From contig CAVZNR010000029.1 of NCBI GenBank assembly GCA_963776675.1, forward strand, positions 1 through 64,000: a stretch of 64,000 nt of DNA, read 5' to 3'. The first letter of the stretch is position 1, and the number at the start of each line of letters is the position of its first letter. The notes below the pieces were generated by a model. The model worked only from the letters and a program-made list of their open reading frames with translations. It was not told where the DNA came from and ran no database searches. This DNA comes from Hyphomicrobium_A sp963776675 (lineage in GTDB: Bacteria > Pseudomonadota > Alphaproteobacteria > Rhizobiales > Hyphomicrobiaceae). Both the position numbers and the translations under genes were made by a program. Shown in pieces: positions 17,353-26,939 of the stretch.

Positions 17353-19584
17353 CTAAAGGAAACTGTAGGGGTCGATGTCGACGGTGAGGCGGATGTCGCC
17401 CTTCAGCGGCGGCATCGCGGCCAGCCAGGCGCGCAAATAGGCTTGCACGTCGATCTCGCGCGGGGCTTTCACCAGAAGCCGCCAGCGGTGGCGCCCGCGA
17501 ATGACGCTCAGCGGCGCCTCCGCCGGCCCCAGAACCTCGATGCGCTCGGCGGGCGGCGCCCGATGGGCAATGTCGCGGGCAACGAGATGCGCCGTCTCCT
17601 TGTCGCGCGCCGACACGATGAGCGCGGCGAGCCGCCCGAACGGCGGCAGAAGACCGCGCCGCCGCACGTCGATCTCCTGTTCCAGGAACGCCTCGCGGTC
17701 GCTGGCAATGATCGCCGCCATGACGGGATGCTCGGGATTGTAGGTCTGCACGAACCCGCGGCCCTCGGCGAGCGCGCGGCCGGCGCGCCCCGTCACCTGA
17801 TGCAGAAGCTGGAAGGTGCGCTCGCCCGCGCGCGGGTCGGCGCCCATCGCCAATCCCAAATCGCCGTCGACGATGCCGACGGTCGCCAGATGCGGAAAAT
17901 GATGGCCCTTGGCCACCATCTGCGTGCCGATGACGATGTCGATGCCGCCCGCCTCGATGTCGCGGATGATCTCACGCATCTCGACCAGTCCGGGCACGAG
18001 GTCGGAGGAGAGCAGGGCGAGGCGCGCCTCGGGGAAGCGCTCGGCCACCTCCTCGGCGACGCGCTCCACGCCCGGCCCGCAGGCGACGAGCGCACCCGGC
18101 TCGGCGCAGCTCGGGCACTTTTCCGGCATCGGGATCGAGAAGCCGCAATGGTGGCAGTGCAGCCGCCCGCGAAAGCGGTGCTCGACCAGCCACGCCGTGC
18201 ACTGCGGGCACTGGATGCGGTGGCCGCAGGTGCGGCACAGCGTCAGCGGCGCGTAACCGCGCCGATTGAGAAACAGCAGCGACTGCTGCTTTTGCTCCAT
18301 CGTCGCGGCGATGGCGTCGACCAGCACCGGCGACAGCCACTTGCCCTTCTCGGGCGGGCTGCGGCGCAGATCGATGGCCGTGACCTCGGGCAGCGCTGCG
18401 CCGGAGAAGCGCGCCGGCAGCACCACATGCCGGTAGCGCCCGGTGCGCGCATTCACGTGGCTTTCGATCGACGGCGTGGCGGAGGCGAGGATCACTGGGA
18501 AGCCGCCGAGGCTGCCGCGCACCACCGCCATGTCGCGCGCCTGGTAGTGCACGCGGTCGTCCTGCTTGAAACCGGTGTCGTGCTCCTCGTCGACGATGAC
18601 GAGGCCGAGCTCGGTGAACGGCAGGAACAGCGCCGAGCGCGCGCCGACCACGACGCGAGCTTCGCCGGTCGCGGCCGCGCGCCACACGCGCCCGCGCTCT
18701 GGACCCGACAGCGCCGAATGCCATTCGACCGGCGCACAGCCGAAGCGGCCCTCGAAGCGGCGCATGAACTGGTCGGTGAGCGCGATCTCCGGCAGCATGA
18801 TCAGCGCCTGCTGGCCGCGTGCAAGCGTGCGCGCTACCGCCTCGAAATAGACCTCCGTCTTGCCCGATCCGGTCACGCCGTCGAGCAGCGTGACGGAGAA
18901 GTTGGCGCCATCGACCGCCGACTGCAGCGCGTGCACGGCGCGCGCCTGCTCGGGGCCGAATTCGGTCTCGTGGTGCGCAGGATCGGGCGCGGGGAAGCGC
19001 TTTTCCGGGATCGCCACCTCGACCAGATTGCCCGACGCGACGAGGCCGTCGATGACGCCGGTGGAGCATTGCGCCTGCGCGGCGAGCGCCGACTTGGGGC
19101 GGATGGCGTTGTCGGCGGCAACGCTAAGCGCGCGCTCGCGCGCCGGCGTCATGCGCGGGGGCAGCGCCGCACCCTCGACCAGCGTCACGCCGAAGCGCGG
19201 CTTTGCCGGCTCGAAGGCGGCACGCGCGCTCATCATCATGCGCACCACCATGCCGAGCGGGCTCAGCGAATAGCGCGCGATCCATTCGGCGAATTTCAAC
19301 GACAGCGGCGGGAGCGGCGGCACGTCGAGGCGCTCGACGATGGTTTTCAGCTTCTTGGGGTCCACCGGCTTGCCGGGCTCGCCCACCGGACCGTCCCACA
19401 CGACGCCGATGCGCGTCTGCGGCCCGAACGGCACCACGACGAAGCAGCCGGGCTCCAATTCGAGCCCGTCGGGGACGAGGTAGTCGTAGGTCTGGTCGAG
19501 CGCGACCGTCAGCACAACAGGCGCGCGCGGGCGCGCATCCTGCGGCTCCAGCTTGTCGAGCAGACTGTCCGAGTGAACGCTCAA
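17353..19584 (-). CDS. priA: Primosomal replication protein N' (helicase)
   Basis: The restart helicase that reloads the replisome at stalled forks. The 743-residue protein has the N-terminal 3'-end-binding domain, the Walker A motif VTGSGKTEVYFEAV, the DEEH box (VDEEHDTGF), and the paired cysteines of the zinc domain (CRTCGHRIQCPQC, CHHCGFS, CPSC). The helicase C-terminal motif GTQMVAKGHHFPHLATVGIV and the QVTGRAGRA motif VI are also present. It reads away from the NTF2-like gene at 19718 and ends near the repeat element at 17286. Confidence 0.97.
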   Translation of the reverse strand: MSVHSDSLLDKLEPQDARPRAPVVLTVALDQTYDYLVPDGLELEPGCFVVVPFGPQTRIGVVWDGPVGEPGKPVDPKKLKTIVERLDVPPLPPLSLKFAEWIARYSLSPLGMVVRMMMSARAAFEPAKPRFGVTLVEGAALPPRMTPARERALSVAADNAIRPKSALAAQAQCSTGVIDGLVASGNLVEVAIPEKRFPAPDPAHHETEFGPEQARAVHALQSAVDGANFSVTLLDGVTGSGKTEVYFEAVARTLARGQQALIMLPEIALTDQFMRRFEGRFGCAPVEWHSALSGPERGRVWRAAATGEARVVVGARSALFLPFTELGLVIVDEEHDTGFKQDDRVHYQARDMAVVRGSLGGFPVILASATPSIESHVNARTGRYRHVVLPARFSGAALPEVTAIDLRRSPPEKGKWLSPVLVDAIAATMEQKQQSLLFLNRRGYAPLTLCRTCGHRIQCPQCTAWLVEHRFRGRLHCHHCGFSIPMPEKCPSCAEPGALVACGPGVERVAEEVAERFPEARLALLSSDLVPGLVEMREIIRDIEAGGIDIVIGTQMVAKGHHFPHLATVGIVDGDLGLAMGADPRAGERTFQLLHQVTGRAGRALAEGRGFVQTYNPEHPVMAAIIASDREAFLEQEIDVRRRGLLPPFGRLAALIVSARDKETAHLVARDIAHRAPPAERIEVLGPAEAPLSVIRGRHRWRLLVKAPREIDVQAYLRAWLAAMPPLKGDIRLTVDIDPYSFL

Positions 19585-19717
19585 TCGGCCTCCAGCGAAT
19601 TCGACGCCAACGCTAATTGCCCGCTGCGGCGCTCGAAGGGCAGCCTGGCGCTAGGCGCAGCCCCTGGCGAAATCCCGGCGACTTCCTAGATGCCTGAACG
19701 CAGCCAAAGGAGAGGGC

Positions 19718-20101
19718 ATGTCGGACCTGGAGCGGAACAAGGAAAACGTGGTCGCCTTTTACGATCTCATGTTCAACCAGTGCCGGCCGGCAGAGGCCAT
19801 CGAAAAGTATGTCGGCGACACATACATCCAGCACAACCCCGGCGTCGCCGACGGCAAGGAGGGCTTCATCGCCTACTTCGAGGAGGCGGCGCGCCGCTAC
19901 CCGGGAAAACGCGTAGAATTCAAGCGCGTGCTCGCCGACGGCAACTACGTTGTCCTGCACTGCCGCCAGGACTGGCCGGGCGATCACGTGTGGGCCGGCA
20001 TCGATATCTTCCGGCTCGACGATGACGGAAAAATCGTCGAGCACTGGGACGTGCTGCAGATCGTGCCGCAGGAGCCCCAGAACCCCAACGGCATGTTCTA
20101 G
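19718..20101 (+). CDS. NTF2/SnoaL-like protein
   Basis: A 127-residue protein of the SnoaL-like branch of the NTF2 fold (NKENVVAFYDLMFNQ, YIQHNPGVADGKEGFIAYFE, WDVLQIVPQEPQNPNGMF). Members include small cyclases and isomerases as well as proteins with no known reaction; the conserved His and Asp of the pocket (QHNP, FRLDDDGKIVEHWD) are present. No substrate can be assigned. It is divergent from priA and about 110 bases before cbpA. Confidence 0.8.
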   Translation: MSDLERNKENVVAFYDLMFNQCRPAEAIEKYVGDTYIQHNPGVADGKEGFIAYFEEAARRYPGKRVEFKRVLADGNYVVLHCRQDWPGDHVWAGIDIFRLDDDGKIVEHWDVLQIVPQEPQNPNGMF

Positions 20102-20213
20102 TCAGTCGCCCCGGCCGCCTTGCTGATACCACGGATTAACCGGGAACAGAGCCTGCGCCCCATATGCTAGGGCAACCAAGCCCCCACCGACACCTCGCCC
20201 CACGGATCGCCCC

Positions 20214-21187
20214 ATGGAATACAAGGACTACTACAAGATCCTCGGCGTCGAGAAAGGCGCCACCCAGGACGAGATCAAGCGCGCCTACCGCAAGATGGCG
20301 CGCACCTATCCATCCCGACGTCAACAAGGAAGCGGACGCGGAGGCGAAGTTCAAGGACGCGGGCGAGGCCTACGAGGTCCTGAAGGACCCCGAGAAGCGC
20401 GCGGCCTACAACGAGCTCGGCGCCAACTGGAAGCAGGGCCAGGAGTTCCGGCCGCCGCCCAATTGGGACGCCGGCTTCGAGTTCTCCGGCGGCGGCTACA
20501 CGCAGGCCGACGCCTCGCAGTTCTCCGACTTCTTCGAGCAGATGTTCGGCGGTGCGCGCGGCGGGCGCGGTGGCGGCGGCGGATTCGGCGGCGGCGGACT
20601 TCTCCCAACGCGAGTTCCACGCGCAAGGTCAGGACCATCACGCCAAGATCGAGATCGATCTGCGCGACGCCTTCGACGGCGCCAAGCGCGCGATCACGTT
20701 GCGCGTGCCCGAGGTCGACGCGCAGGGCCACGTCGTCGTCAAGGACCGCACGCTCAACGTCACCATCCCCAAGGGCATCCGCGAGGGCCAGAACATCCGC
20801 CTCGCAGGGCAAGGCTCGCCGGGCATGGGCAAGGGGCCGGCCGGCGACCTCTATCTCGAAGTGCGCTTCGCGCCCGATCCCGTCTACCGCGTCGACGGCC
20901 GCGACATCTATCTCGACCTGCCGGTCGCGCCCTGGGAGGCGGCGCTCGGCGCCTCCATCAAGGCACCGACACCCGCCGGGCCGGTCATGCTCAAGATCCC
21001 GCCGAACTCGACCAAGGGCCGCACCATGCGCCTCAAAGGCCGCGGGCTGCCGGGCAAGCCGGCGGGCGACTTCTATGCGGTCTTGAAGATCGTGTTGCCG
21101 CCGGCCGACACCGACAAGGCCAAGGAGGTCTACAAGACCATGGAGCGCGAGCTGCCGTTCGATCCGCGCGCCGATCTGGGAGTGTAA
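20214..21187 (+). CDS. cbpA: DnaJ-like co-chaperone CbpA with two frame shifts
   Basis: A DnaJ-class co-chaperone of DnaK and nucleoid-associated protein: J domain, Gly/Phe-rich linker, then the C-terminal substrate-binding domain. The coding line changes frame twice. An extra C at about 20310 breaks the J domain just before the HPD motif (TYHPDVNK is recovered if it is removed). An extra G at about 20597 breaks the Gly-rich linker before DFSQREFHAQGQDH. With both corrected the protein is about 323 residues, the normal CbpA length. cbpM follows three bases later, which argues for a working pair and for errors in the sequence. Confidence 0.85.
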
Positions 21188-21190
21188 GCG

Positions 21191-21526
21191 ATGGCAAAGA
21201 CACCTGCATCGCAGGACGCCGTGATCCTCGACGAGGCCGAGGAGGTCACGCTCGCCGATCTCACCCGCACCTGCCGCGTGCACGCCGAGTGGGTGATGGA
21301 GCTGGTGGAGGAGGGCGTGATCGAGCCGCGCGGACCGGGCGGTCCGCAGTGGCGCTTTGCGGCGACGAGCGTGGTGCGCGTGCGCAAGGCGCAGCGTTTG
21401 CAGCGCGATCTCGGCGTCAACCTGCCCGGCATCGCGCTGGCGTTGCAGCTGCTCGACCGCATCGACGCTCTGGAATCGCGCCTGCGCACGGCCGCCGTGC
21501 CGCCGCCGCCCGAGGACGCGGAGTAG
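21191..21526 (+). CDS. cbpM: Chaperone modulator CbpM
   Basis: A 111-residue MerR-like winged-helix protein that binds the J domain of CbpA and blocks its co-chaperone and DNA-binding activity. The N-terminal part (VTLADLTRTCRVHAEWVMEL, then VEEGVIEP) and the helical C-terminus (GVNLPGIALALQLLDRIDAL) are typical. It begins three bases after the cbpA stop. Confidence 0.9.
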   Translation: MAKTPASQDAVILDEAEEVTLADLTRTCRVHAEWVMELVEEGVIEPRGPGGPQWRFAATSVVRVRKAQRLQRDLGVNLPGIALALQLLDRIDALESRLRTAAVPPPPEDAE

Positions 21527-21541
21527 CCGCTGCGGCCACGA

Positions 21542-21700
21542 TCACTGTTGCTGTTCCCCTACGCACTTCACCGTGCCGCCCTTACGCGGAACGCCGTGGA
21601 CCTGATAGTACGCAATCCGCGCCTGGCACTCTGCAAGCGTCAAACCGCGTTCTAAGCGCACAGAGTGCCCAAGCACGTAGATCATCAGCGCATATGTCAT
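21542..21700 (-). CDS. Small uncharacterised protein
   Basis: A 52-residue protein (MTYALMIYVLGHSVRLERGL at the start) with a good GGGAGAA ribosome site just before the ATG at 21700. It has one hydrophobic N-terminal stretch and a single C-terminal cysteine (GTVKCVGEQQQ). The pattern TLAECQARIAYY resembles short hypothetical proteins found singly in Hyphomicrobiales genomes. Function unknown. It converges with cbpM. Confidence 0.5.
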   Translation of the reverse strand: MTYALMIYVLGHSVRLERGLTLAECQARIAYYQVHGVPRKGGTVKCVGEQQQ

Positions 21701-21850
21701 ACTTTTCTCCCTGGCGCGCAGTGTGAGCGGGGCCAAGCATCGCGGTCTCCGGCCAGATCAATACCCAGATCAATTCCGGGACCGGTGGAGACGAGACTAA
21801 AGGGAGTTCGCACAAAGAAGCTAATGCTGCCTAATAAACAATGCGCGTTT

Positions 21851-23290
21851 TCAAGCGGAATTGTCCGCTTTTCCTGTTGGCCCAATCGGTTCGCGGCGTC
21901 GTTCGCGGCTAGCGTCCGTCCATGGCGCAAGAGCAGCCGTCACCGGGATCGGGACGACGATCGTCGAGGCGCGGCCCCCGACCTGACGCGCGCGCGCGGA
22001 ATGGGTAATGGAGCTACCCAGCGGCGGGCGACTGGGCCTGGCCATGAGCAGCAATACGACGACTGCCGTCACCGGTGCCAACACAGCTGCCGCAACGACA
22101 AACAACCAGTCGGCGCCCGAGCCAACCGTTCTGACCAGAAAATCTATGATGGCCTCGTACTGCACCAGCGCCACAATACCGGCAGCGGCGCCGCCGATCT
22201 TGGCGAAGATCTCGGCTTCCTTGTCCCTGCGCCTGTAGAAGTACAGCAGGATCAAAACCGTCCATACCCCAAAGGCAAAACTCAAGACCGGAACGATGTT
22301 GCTGAAGTTCCCGCGACCCAAGTCTCCGACCATCGCATCCACCGACTGCAAGAACGCTTGCGACATGAGCGGGAAGAACAGGGTCGCGAACGTTCCGATC
22401 AGCAGCCCTGTTTCCATCCTGCCCAGATAGGGCTCATAGAGCTGCTCTATTTTCCGCAGATGGACGGTCATGAGTATGCTGATCGCCACCAGCATCAACA
22501 GGAACAGGACCTTCAAGGGAAGCAACAGTCCATGCAGCAGGCCGGTCATGGACAAGTTGGACTGGGAGGGCTGCACCTCGAAGTATCTCAGGGGCAAGCG
22601 AAGCGGCCTGAGCGGATCAGCGCTCGCGCTCGGCTGCGGGGACGATTGGAGCCCCGAAACGTAGCCAAGGAATGATTGCTGCGCTCTGCAGCATTCCTGG
22701 TCGGTCTTCAACGCCGGCGAAGTGGAGAACGGTGTGGTCACCATGCAGTAGCGCTTGGGCCCGACCTGGGCCGCCCGTTCGATGAGCGGGTCGGTCTGGC
22801 AATTGCGCACCAGCGGCCGCAAGCCTAGCCGGCTCTGGCTCACATCGCGCAAGTTCTTGGCCACCTGAACGACGGGCAGCCGCGCACAATCGCCACCGTT
22901 CTTCAAGCAGCCTGCCGGCTCTCCAGGATCAGCGAACAGAACTTCGGGTTTAACGGTCCAGATGGATTTGTTTTGGCCGCTGATGATCACAGCCGCAATT
23001 GCCCAGGCAGCCGCGGCCAGAACCAGTAGGCCGATGGCAAAGCGCAGGCGCCCGAGCGTCAAATGGTTCCAGTAAAGATCGACGATGGCGCAGCTGGGCA
23101 GATAGAAAGCCACCAGCGCTACGATCGCAAACGTCGGGAAGAACAGAAAGAGATGACTGTCCGACGTCAAGAAGTCGAGCCAGAGGTCGTCCCTTGAGAA
23201 TTCCAACGCCAGGGACGCGGTGGTCGCGATAAAGGAAAGCCCCAAGGCAAGGAAAACGATGAACACGAATACGCGCGGACCGGCCTTCAT
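21851..23290 (-). CDS. Uncharacterised polytopic membrane protein
   Basis: A protein of about 479 residues from the ATG at 23290, which follows a GGGGGAG site (the frame is open to 23380). Three hydrophobic segments lie in the first 130 residues. A loop of about 180 residues with paired cysteines follows (CLKNGGDCARL, CQTDPLIERA, ECCRAQQ). Four or five further segments occupy about residues 265-430 (LLPLKVLFLLMLVAISILMT, LLIGTFATLFFPLM, ADWLFVVAAAVLAPVTAVVV). The tail is basic. I recognise no family. Its neighbours, a chaperone pair and an RNA methyltransferase, give no clue. Confidence 0.7.
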   Translation of the reverse strand: MKAGPRVFVFIVFLALGLSFIATTASLALEFSRDDLWLDFLTSDSHLFLFFPTFAIVALVAFYLPSCAIVDLYWNHLTLGRLRFAIGLLVLAAAAWAIAAVIISGQNKSIWTVKPEVLFADPGEPAGCLKNGGDCARLPVVQVAKNLRDVSQSRLGLRPLVRNCQTDPLIERAAQVGPKRYCMVTTPFSTSPALKTDQECCRAQQSFLGYVSGLQSSPQPSASADPLRPLRLPLRYFEVQPSQSNLSMTGLLHGLLLPLKVLFLLMLVAISILMTVHLRKIEQLYEPYLGRMETGLLIGTFATLFFPLMSQAFLQSVDAMVGDLGRGNFSNIVPVLSFAFGVWTVLILLYFYRRRDKEAEIFAKIGGAAAGIVALVQYEAIIDFLVRTVGSGADWLFVVAAAVLAPVTAVVVLLLMARPSRPPLGSSITHSARARQVGGRASTIVVPIPVTAALAPWTDASRERRREPIGPTGKADNSA

Positions 23291-23488
23291 CTCCCCCGTT
23301 ACTCCCCAAATCTCCACCAAGTCAGGCCGCCTCAGGTCCGTGATCGGACTTCTATCCGGTGGCCCGGTGTTCTGTAGCAAGTCCTTTTATCAATAGCATG
23401 TCTTAAGGTTGCACGTCTCACACACCTCTGCCCTAAACTCGGGGACCTCAACCACCGCTCGCGCCGCCAAAAACATATCGAAGGGCGC

Positions 23489-24622
23489 ATGACTTCCCGA
23501 TATTCAGGCGAGATGGCGGACAGCGACTTCGAGATCTTCCTCGTGGCCATTCCGGGCCTCGAAGGCCCGCTGTGCGCGGAGGCGCGTGCCAAAGGCTTCA
23601 AGGCCAAGTCGGTGCCGGGCGGCGTGACGCTCAAGGGTGGCTGGCCGGAGGTGTGGCGCGCCAACCTCGAGATCCGCGGTGCGAGCCGCGTCATTGCGAG
23701 GCTCGGTGCGTTCCGTGCCATTCACCTGTCGCAACTCGACAAGCGCGCGCGCCAGTTTGCCTGGGGCGACGTGCTGCGCCGGGATGTGCCGTTCCGCGTC
23801 GAGGTCTCGTGCAAGAGCTCCAAGATCTATCACTCGGGCGCCGCGGCGCAGCGCATCGAGCGCGCGATTACGGAGGAGCTGGGCGCGCCTCTTTCTCCCG
23901 AGGCCGACGTGTGCATCAAGGCGCGCATTGAGAGCAATGTCTGCACCATCGGCGTCGATACCTCGGGCGAGCTTTTGCACAAGCGCGGCCACAAGCAGGC
24001 GGTCGCCAAGGCGCCCATGCGCGAGACCATGGCGGCGCTGTTTCTGCGCCAGTGCGGATTCGATGGCACCGAGCCGGTCGTCGATCCCATGTGCGGCTCG
24101 GGCACGTTCGTCATCGAGGCAGCCGAGATCGCCGCCGGCCTCGCGCCGGGCCGCTCACGCCACTTTGCCTTCGAGCAGCTTGCGACCTTCGACGCTGCGG
24201 CGTGGCAGGCCATGCGTGACGCCGACATCCAAACGACGCCCGCCGTTCGCTTCTACGGCAGCGATCATGACGCCGGCGCGATCCGCATGAGCCGCGCCAA
24301 TGCGGAACGCGCGGGCGTCGCCGGCATCACGGAGTTCCAGGAGTGTGCGATCGAGAGCCTCACCGCGCCCGAGGGACCGCCCGGCCTCGTCATCATCAAC
24401 CCGCCCTACGGCGACCGCATCGGTGCCAAGGCGCAGCTCAAGTCGCTCTACCGCACGCTCGGGCACACGCTGCTGACCCGGTTTACCGGCTGGCGCGTGG
24501 GTCTCATTACGAACGAAGCACAGCTCGCCCAAGCGACCAGTCTGCCCTTCGCGCTGGATGCCGAGCCGGTGCTGCACGGCGGCCTGCGCGTGACCCTGTT
24601 CCGCACCGGCCCGCTGCCGTAG
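23489..24622 (+). CDS. THUMP-domain RNA methyltransferase
   Basis: A 377-residue SAM-dependent methyltransferase with an N-terminal THUMP RNA-binding domain (about residues 45-150). The RlmL/YpsC-like catalytic domain has the SAM loop DPMCGSGTFVIEAAEIAAG and the catalytic motif INPPYGDRIG (an N-x-P-P-Y type, as for N2-guanine methylation). The likely substrate is 23S rRNA, as for the N-terminal half of RlmL, but tRNA is possible. Starts at 23489 and 23513 (MADSDFEIFL) are both plausible. Confidence 0.88.
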   Translation: MTSRYSGEMADSDFEIFLVAIPGLEGPLCAEARAKGFKAKSVPGGVTLKGGWPEVWRANLEIRGASRVIARLGAFRAIHLSQLDKRARQFAWGDVLRRDVPFRVEVSCKSSKIYHSGAAAQRIERAITEELGAPLSPEADVCIKARIESNVCTIGVDTSGELLHKRGHKQAVAKAPMRETMAALFLRQCGFDGTEPVVDPMCGSGTFVIEAAEIAAGLAPGRSRHFAFEQLATFDAAAWQAMRDADIQTTPAVRFYGSDHDAGAIRMSRANAERAGVAGITEFQECAIESLTAPEGPPGLVIINPPYGDRIGAKAQLKSLYRTLGHTLLTRFTGWRVGLITNEAQLAQATSLPFALDAEPVLHGGLRVTLFRTGPLP

Positions 24623-25375
24623 TCACCCCTTCAGCGCCCCCAGCATATCCATCGGGATCGGCAGCACGATGGTCGAGGTGCGGTTGCCCGCGATGTCGTG
24701 CAGCGCCCCGAAGTAGCGCAGCATCATGGCGTTGGGCTGCTCGGCCAGGATCTTGCCGGCCTCGATCAGCTTCTGCGCCGCCTGCTGCTCGCCCTCGGCG
24801 TTGATGATCTTGGCGCGGCGGAAGCGCTCGGCCTCGGCCTGCTTGGCGATGGCGCGGACCATGCTCTCGTCGATGTCAACGTGCTTGATCTCGACGTTCG
24901 CGACCTTGATCCCCCACGGGTCGGTCTGGGAATCGAGGATCTCCTGGATGTCGGCGTTGAGCTTCTCGCGCTCGGCCAGCATCTCGTCGAGCTCGTGCTT
25001 GCCCAGCACCGAGCGCAGCGTCGTTTGCGCGAGCTGGCTCGTCGCCTCCATGTAGTCCTCGATGTTGATGGTGGCGCGCTCGGGATTGACGACGCGGAAA
25101 TACAAGACCGCGTTAACTTTCACCGAGACGTTGTCGCGGGAGATCACGTCCTGCGTGGGCACGTCCTGGACCTTCATGCGCAGGTCGATGCGCACCACCT
25201 GCTGAATGATGGGAATGACGAAGGTCAGCCCCGGCCCGATGGTCTTGGTGTAGCGCCCGAGCGTGAACACGACGCCGCGCTCGTACTCGCGGAAGATGCG
25301 GATCGCCTGCGATACGATGTAGAGCGCAATAAAGAAGACGACGATCAGGACGGCAGTGTTGATGTCGATCGACAT
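24623..25375 (-). CDS. Slipin (stomatin/prohibitin family)
   Basis: A 250-residue membrane-anchored SPFH protein: one N-terminal hydrophobic hairpin (about residues 7-25), the SPFH domain (GVVFTLGRYTKTIGPGLTFV, MKVQDVPTQDVISRDNVSVK), then a coiled C-terminal helix (KQAEAERFRRAKIINAEGEQ). It pairs with nfeD immediately upstream (33 bases, same strand), the widespread slipin-NfeD operon thought to act in membrane quality control. It converges with the methyltransferase gene with no gap. Confidence 0.93.
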   Translation of the reverse strand: MSIDINTAVLIVVFFIALYIVSQAIRIFREYERGVVFTLGRYTKTIGPGLTFVIPIIQQVVRIDLRMKVQDVPTQDVISRDNVSVKVNAVLYFRVVNPERATINIEDYMEATSQLAQTTLRSVLGKHELDEMLAEREKLNADIQEILDSQTDPWGIKVANVEIKHVDIDESMVRAIAKQAEAERFRRAKIINAEGEQQAAQKLIEAGKILAEQPNAMMLRYFGALHDIAGNRTSTIVLPIPMDMLGALKG

Positions 25376-25408
25376 GATGAGAGGCTCCTTGGGGTCAAGC
25401 TCTGGGGT

Positions 25409-26836
25409 TCAAGCTCCTTGCGGTTGCTCTTCGGTCGCCGTCGGCGCACTGGCGGATACGACCAGCGTCAGACCGTCGAGGCGCAGGACCTCCACCGATT
25501 GGCCGACGACGATGGGCTCCTGTGATTGCGCCGCCCAGCGCTCGCCGTGCACGAACACGTGGCCCTGCGTGCCTGACCAGTCGAGCACCTCGGCCGTGCG
25601 CCCGACGAGACCCAGCTCGCCTCCCGCCATAGGACGGCGCATCGTGCGCCACACGTAGCCCAGCAGCACCGTCAGCATCAGACCGCTCGCGATCGCGAGG
25701 GCGCCGATGACGGTCCACGACAGGCGGAACGCCGGCACGTCGGAATCGAACAGGAAGGCCGCCCCCAAGACGAATGCGATGAGACCGCCGACGCCCAATA
25801 TCCCGAATGTCGGCGTGAACGCCTCCGCGATCATGCACACGACGCCGATCGTCAACAGCGCCAGTCCTGCGTAGTTGAAGGGCAGCTGGTTGAGCGCATA
25901 GAGCCCGAGCACCAGGCACACCGCGCCGACGACCCCGGGGCCGATGCTGCCGGGCGTGGCGAACTCGAAGATGAGCCCATAGACGCCGATCATCATCAGG
26001 ATCAGCGCCACGTTGGGATCGGTGATGATGTTGAGGATCTCGGTCAGCGTGTCGGGCTCGACGCGCTTGATCGTGAGCCCCTTGGTGGCGAGCGTGTGCT
26101 CGGTCTTGCCGATCTTCACCTTGAAGCCGTCGACCGCCGCCAGCAGGTTCTCCATGTCGTCGGCGATGACGTCGATGACGCCGAGCTTCAAGGCCTCGCT
26201 CGCCGATATGCTCACCGCCTGGCGCACGGCGGCCTCGGCCCATTCGACGTTGCGGCCGCGCAATTCCGCCAGACTGCGGATGAAGGCGACGGCGTCGTTG
26301 ACCGACTTGGCCTTGCCGGCGTCGGCGGGCATCGCGTCCTTGTCGTCCTTGTCGCCGTCTTTCTTCTCCGGCTCGCTACTGGGCAATCCGGGCATGCCGA
26401 GGGAGATCGGCGTCGCCGCCCCCACGTTGGTGCCGGGCGCCATGGCGGCGATGTTGGTCGCATAAAGGATGTAGGTGCCGGCGCTCGCCGCGCGCGCGCC
26501 CGACGGCGCGACGTAGCCGACGACCGGCACACGGCTGCCGATGATGGCGGCGATCATCTCGCGCATTGAGGTGACGAGGCCGCCCGGCGTGTTCATGCGC
26601 AGGACGATGATCTCGGTCGAGCGATCCTGCTGTGCGGCGCGGATGGCGGTGGTGATGTGGCGCACGCTGGCCGGCCCCACGGCGCCGTCCAGGTCGACGA
26701 GCAGCGCGTTCCTGCCCGTCGGCTCCAGCGTGGCATCCTGGCCACGGGCGGCCAACGCGCCCGCAAGCCCGAAGGCGACGAACACCATCAGCCGCAACAA
26801 CGAGAGCGCATCCCAGCGGTTCTTCTCGCGTGCCAT
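25409..26836 (-). CDS. nfeD: NfeD family membrane protease
   Basis: A 475-residue NfeD1b-type protein. It has a signal-anchor, then a ClpP-like serine protease domain (about residues 50-230) with the nucleophile in GARAASAGTYILYATNIAAM. Four or five membrane helices follow (about 270-400), then a C-terminal OB-fold (GLVGRTAEVLDWSGTQGHVF). Archaeal homologues cleave the C-terminus of the partner stomatin, here the downstream slipin. An acidic insert rich in Asp and Lys (KKDGDKDDKDAMPADAGKAK) interrupts the protease domain near residue 165. Confidence 0.9.
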   Translation of the reverse strand: MAREKNRWDALSLLRLMVFVAFGLAGALAARGQDATLEPTGRNALLVDLDGAVGPASVRHITTAIRAAQQDRSTEIIVLRMNTPGGLVTSMREMIAAIIGSRVPVVGYVAPSGARAASAGTYILYATNIAAMAPGTNVGAATPISLGMPGLPSSEPEKKDGDKDDKDAMPADAGKAKSVNDAVAFIRSLAELRGRNVEWAEAAVRQAVSISASEALKLGVIDVIADDMENLLAAVDGFKVKIGKTEHTLATKGLTIKRVEPDTLTEILNIITDPNVALILMMIGVYGLIFEFATPGSIGPGVVGAVCLVLGLYALNQLPFNYAGLALLTIGVVCMIAEAFTPTFGILGVGGLIAFVLGAAFLFDSDVPAFRLSWTVIGALAIASGLMLTVLLGYVWRTMRRPMAGGELGLVGRTAEVLDWSGTQGHVFVHGERWAAQSQEPIVVGQSVEVLRLDGLTLVVSASAPTATEEQPQGA

Positions 26837-26939
26837 GTCACACCATAGACCGTTGCACCGAGGCGTCGAGCGGGAAGCCGAAAAATCGGCTTCCGCACGA
26901 CGGTCGCAACCGCTTAGCGAGAGAATCTGGTAACCCTGT

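Noticed and set aside
17173..19689. 838-residue open frame on the plus strand
   Set aside because: It is opposite priA, whose helicase and zinc motifs are complete on the minus strand. The plus-strand composition is that of a shadow frame.
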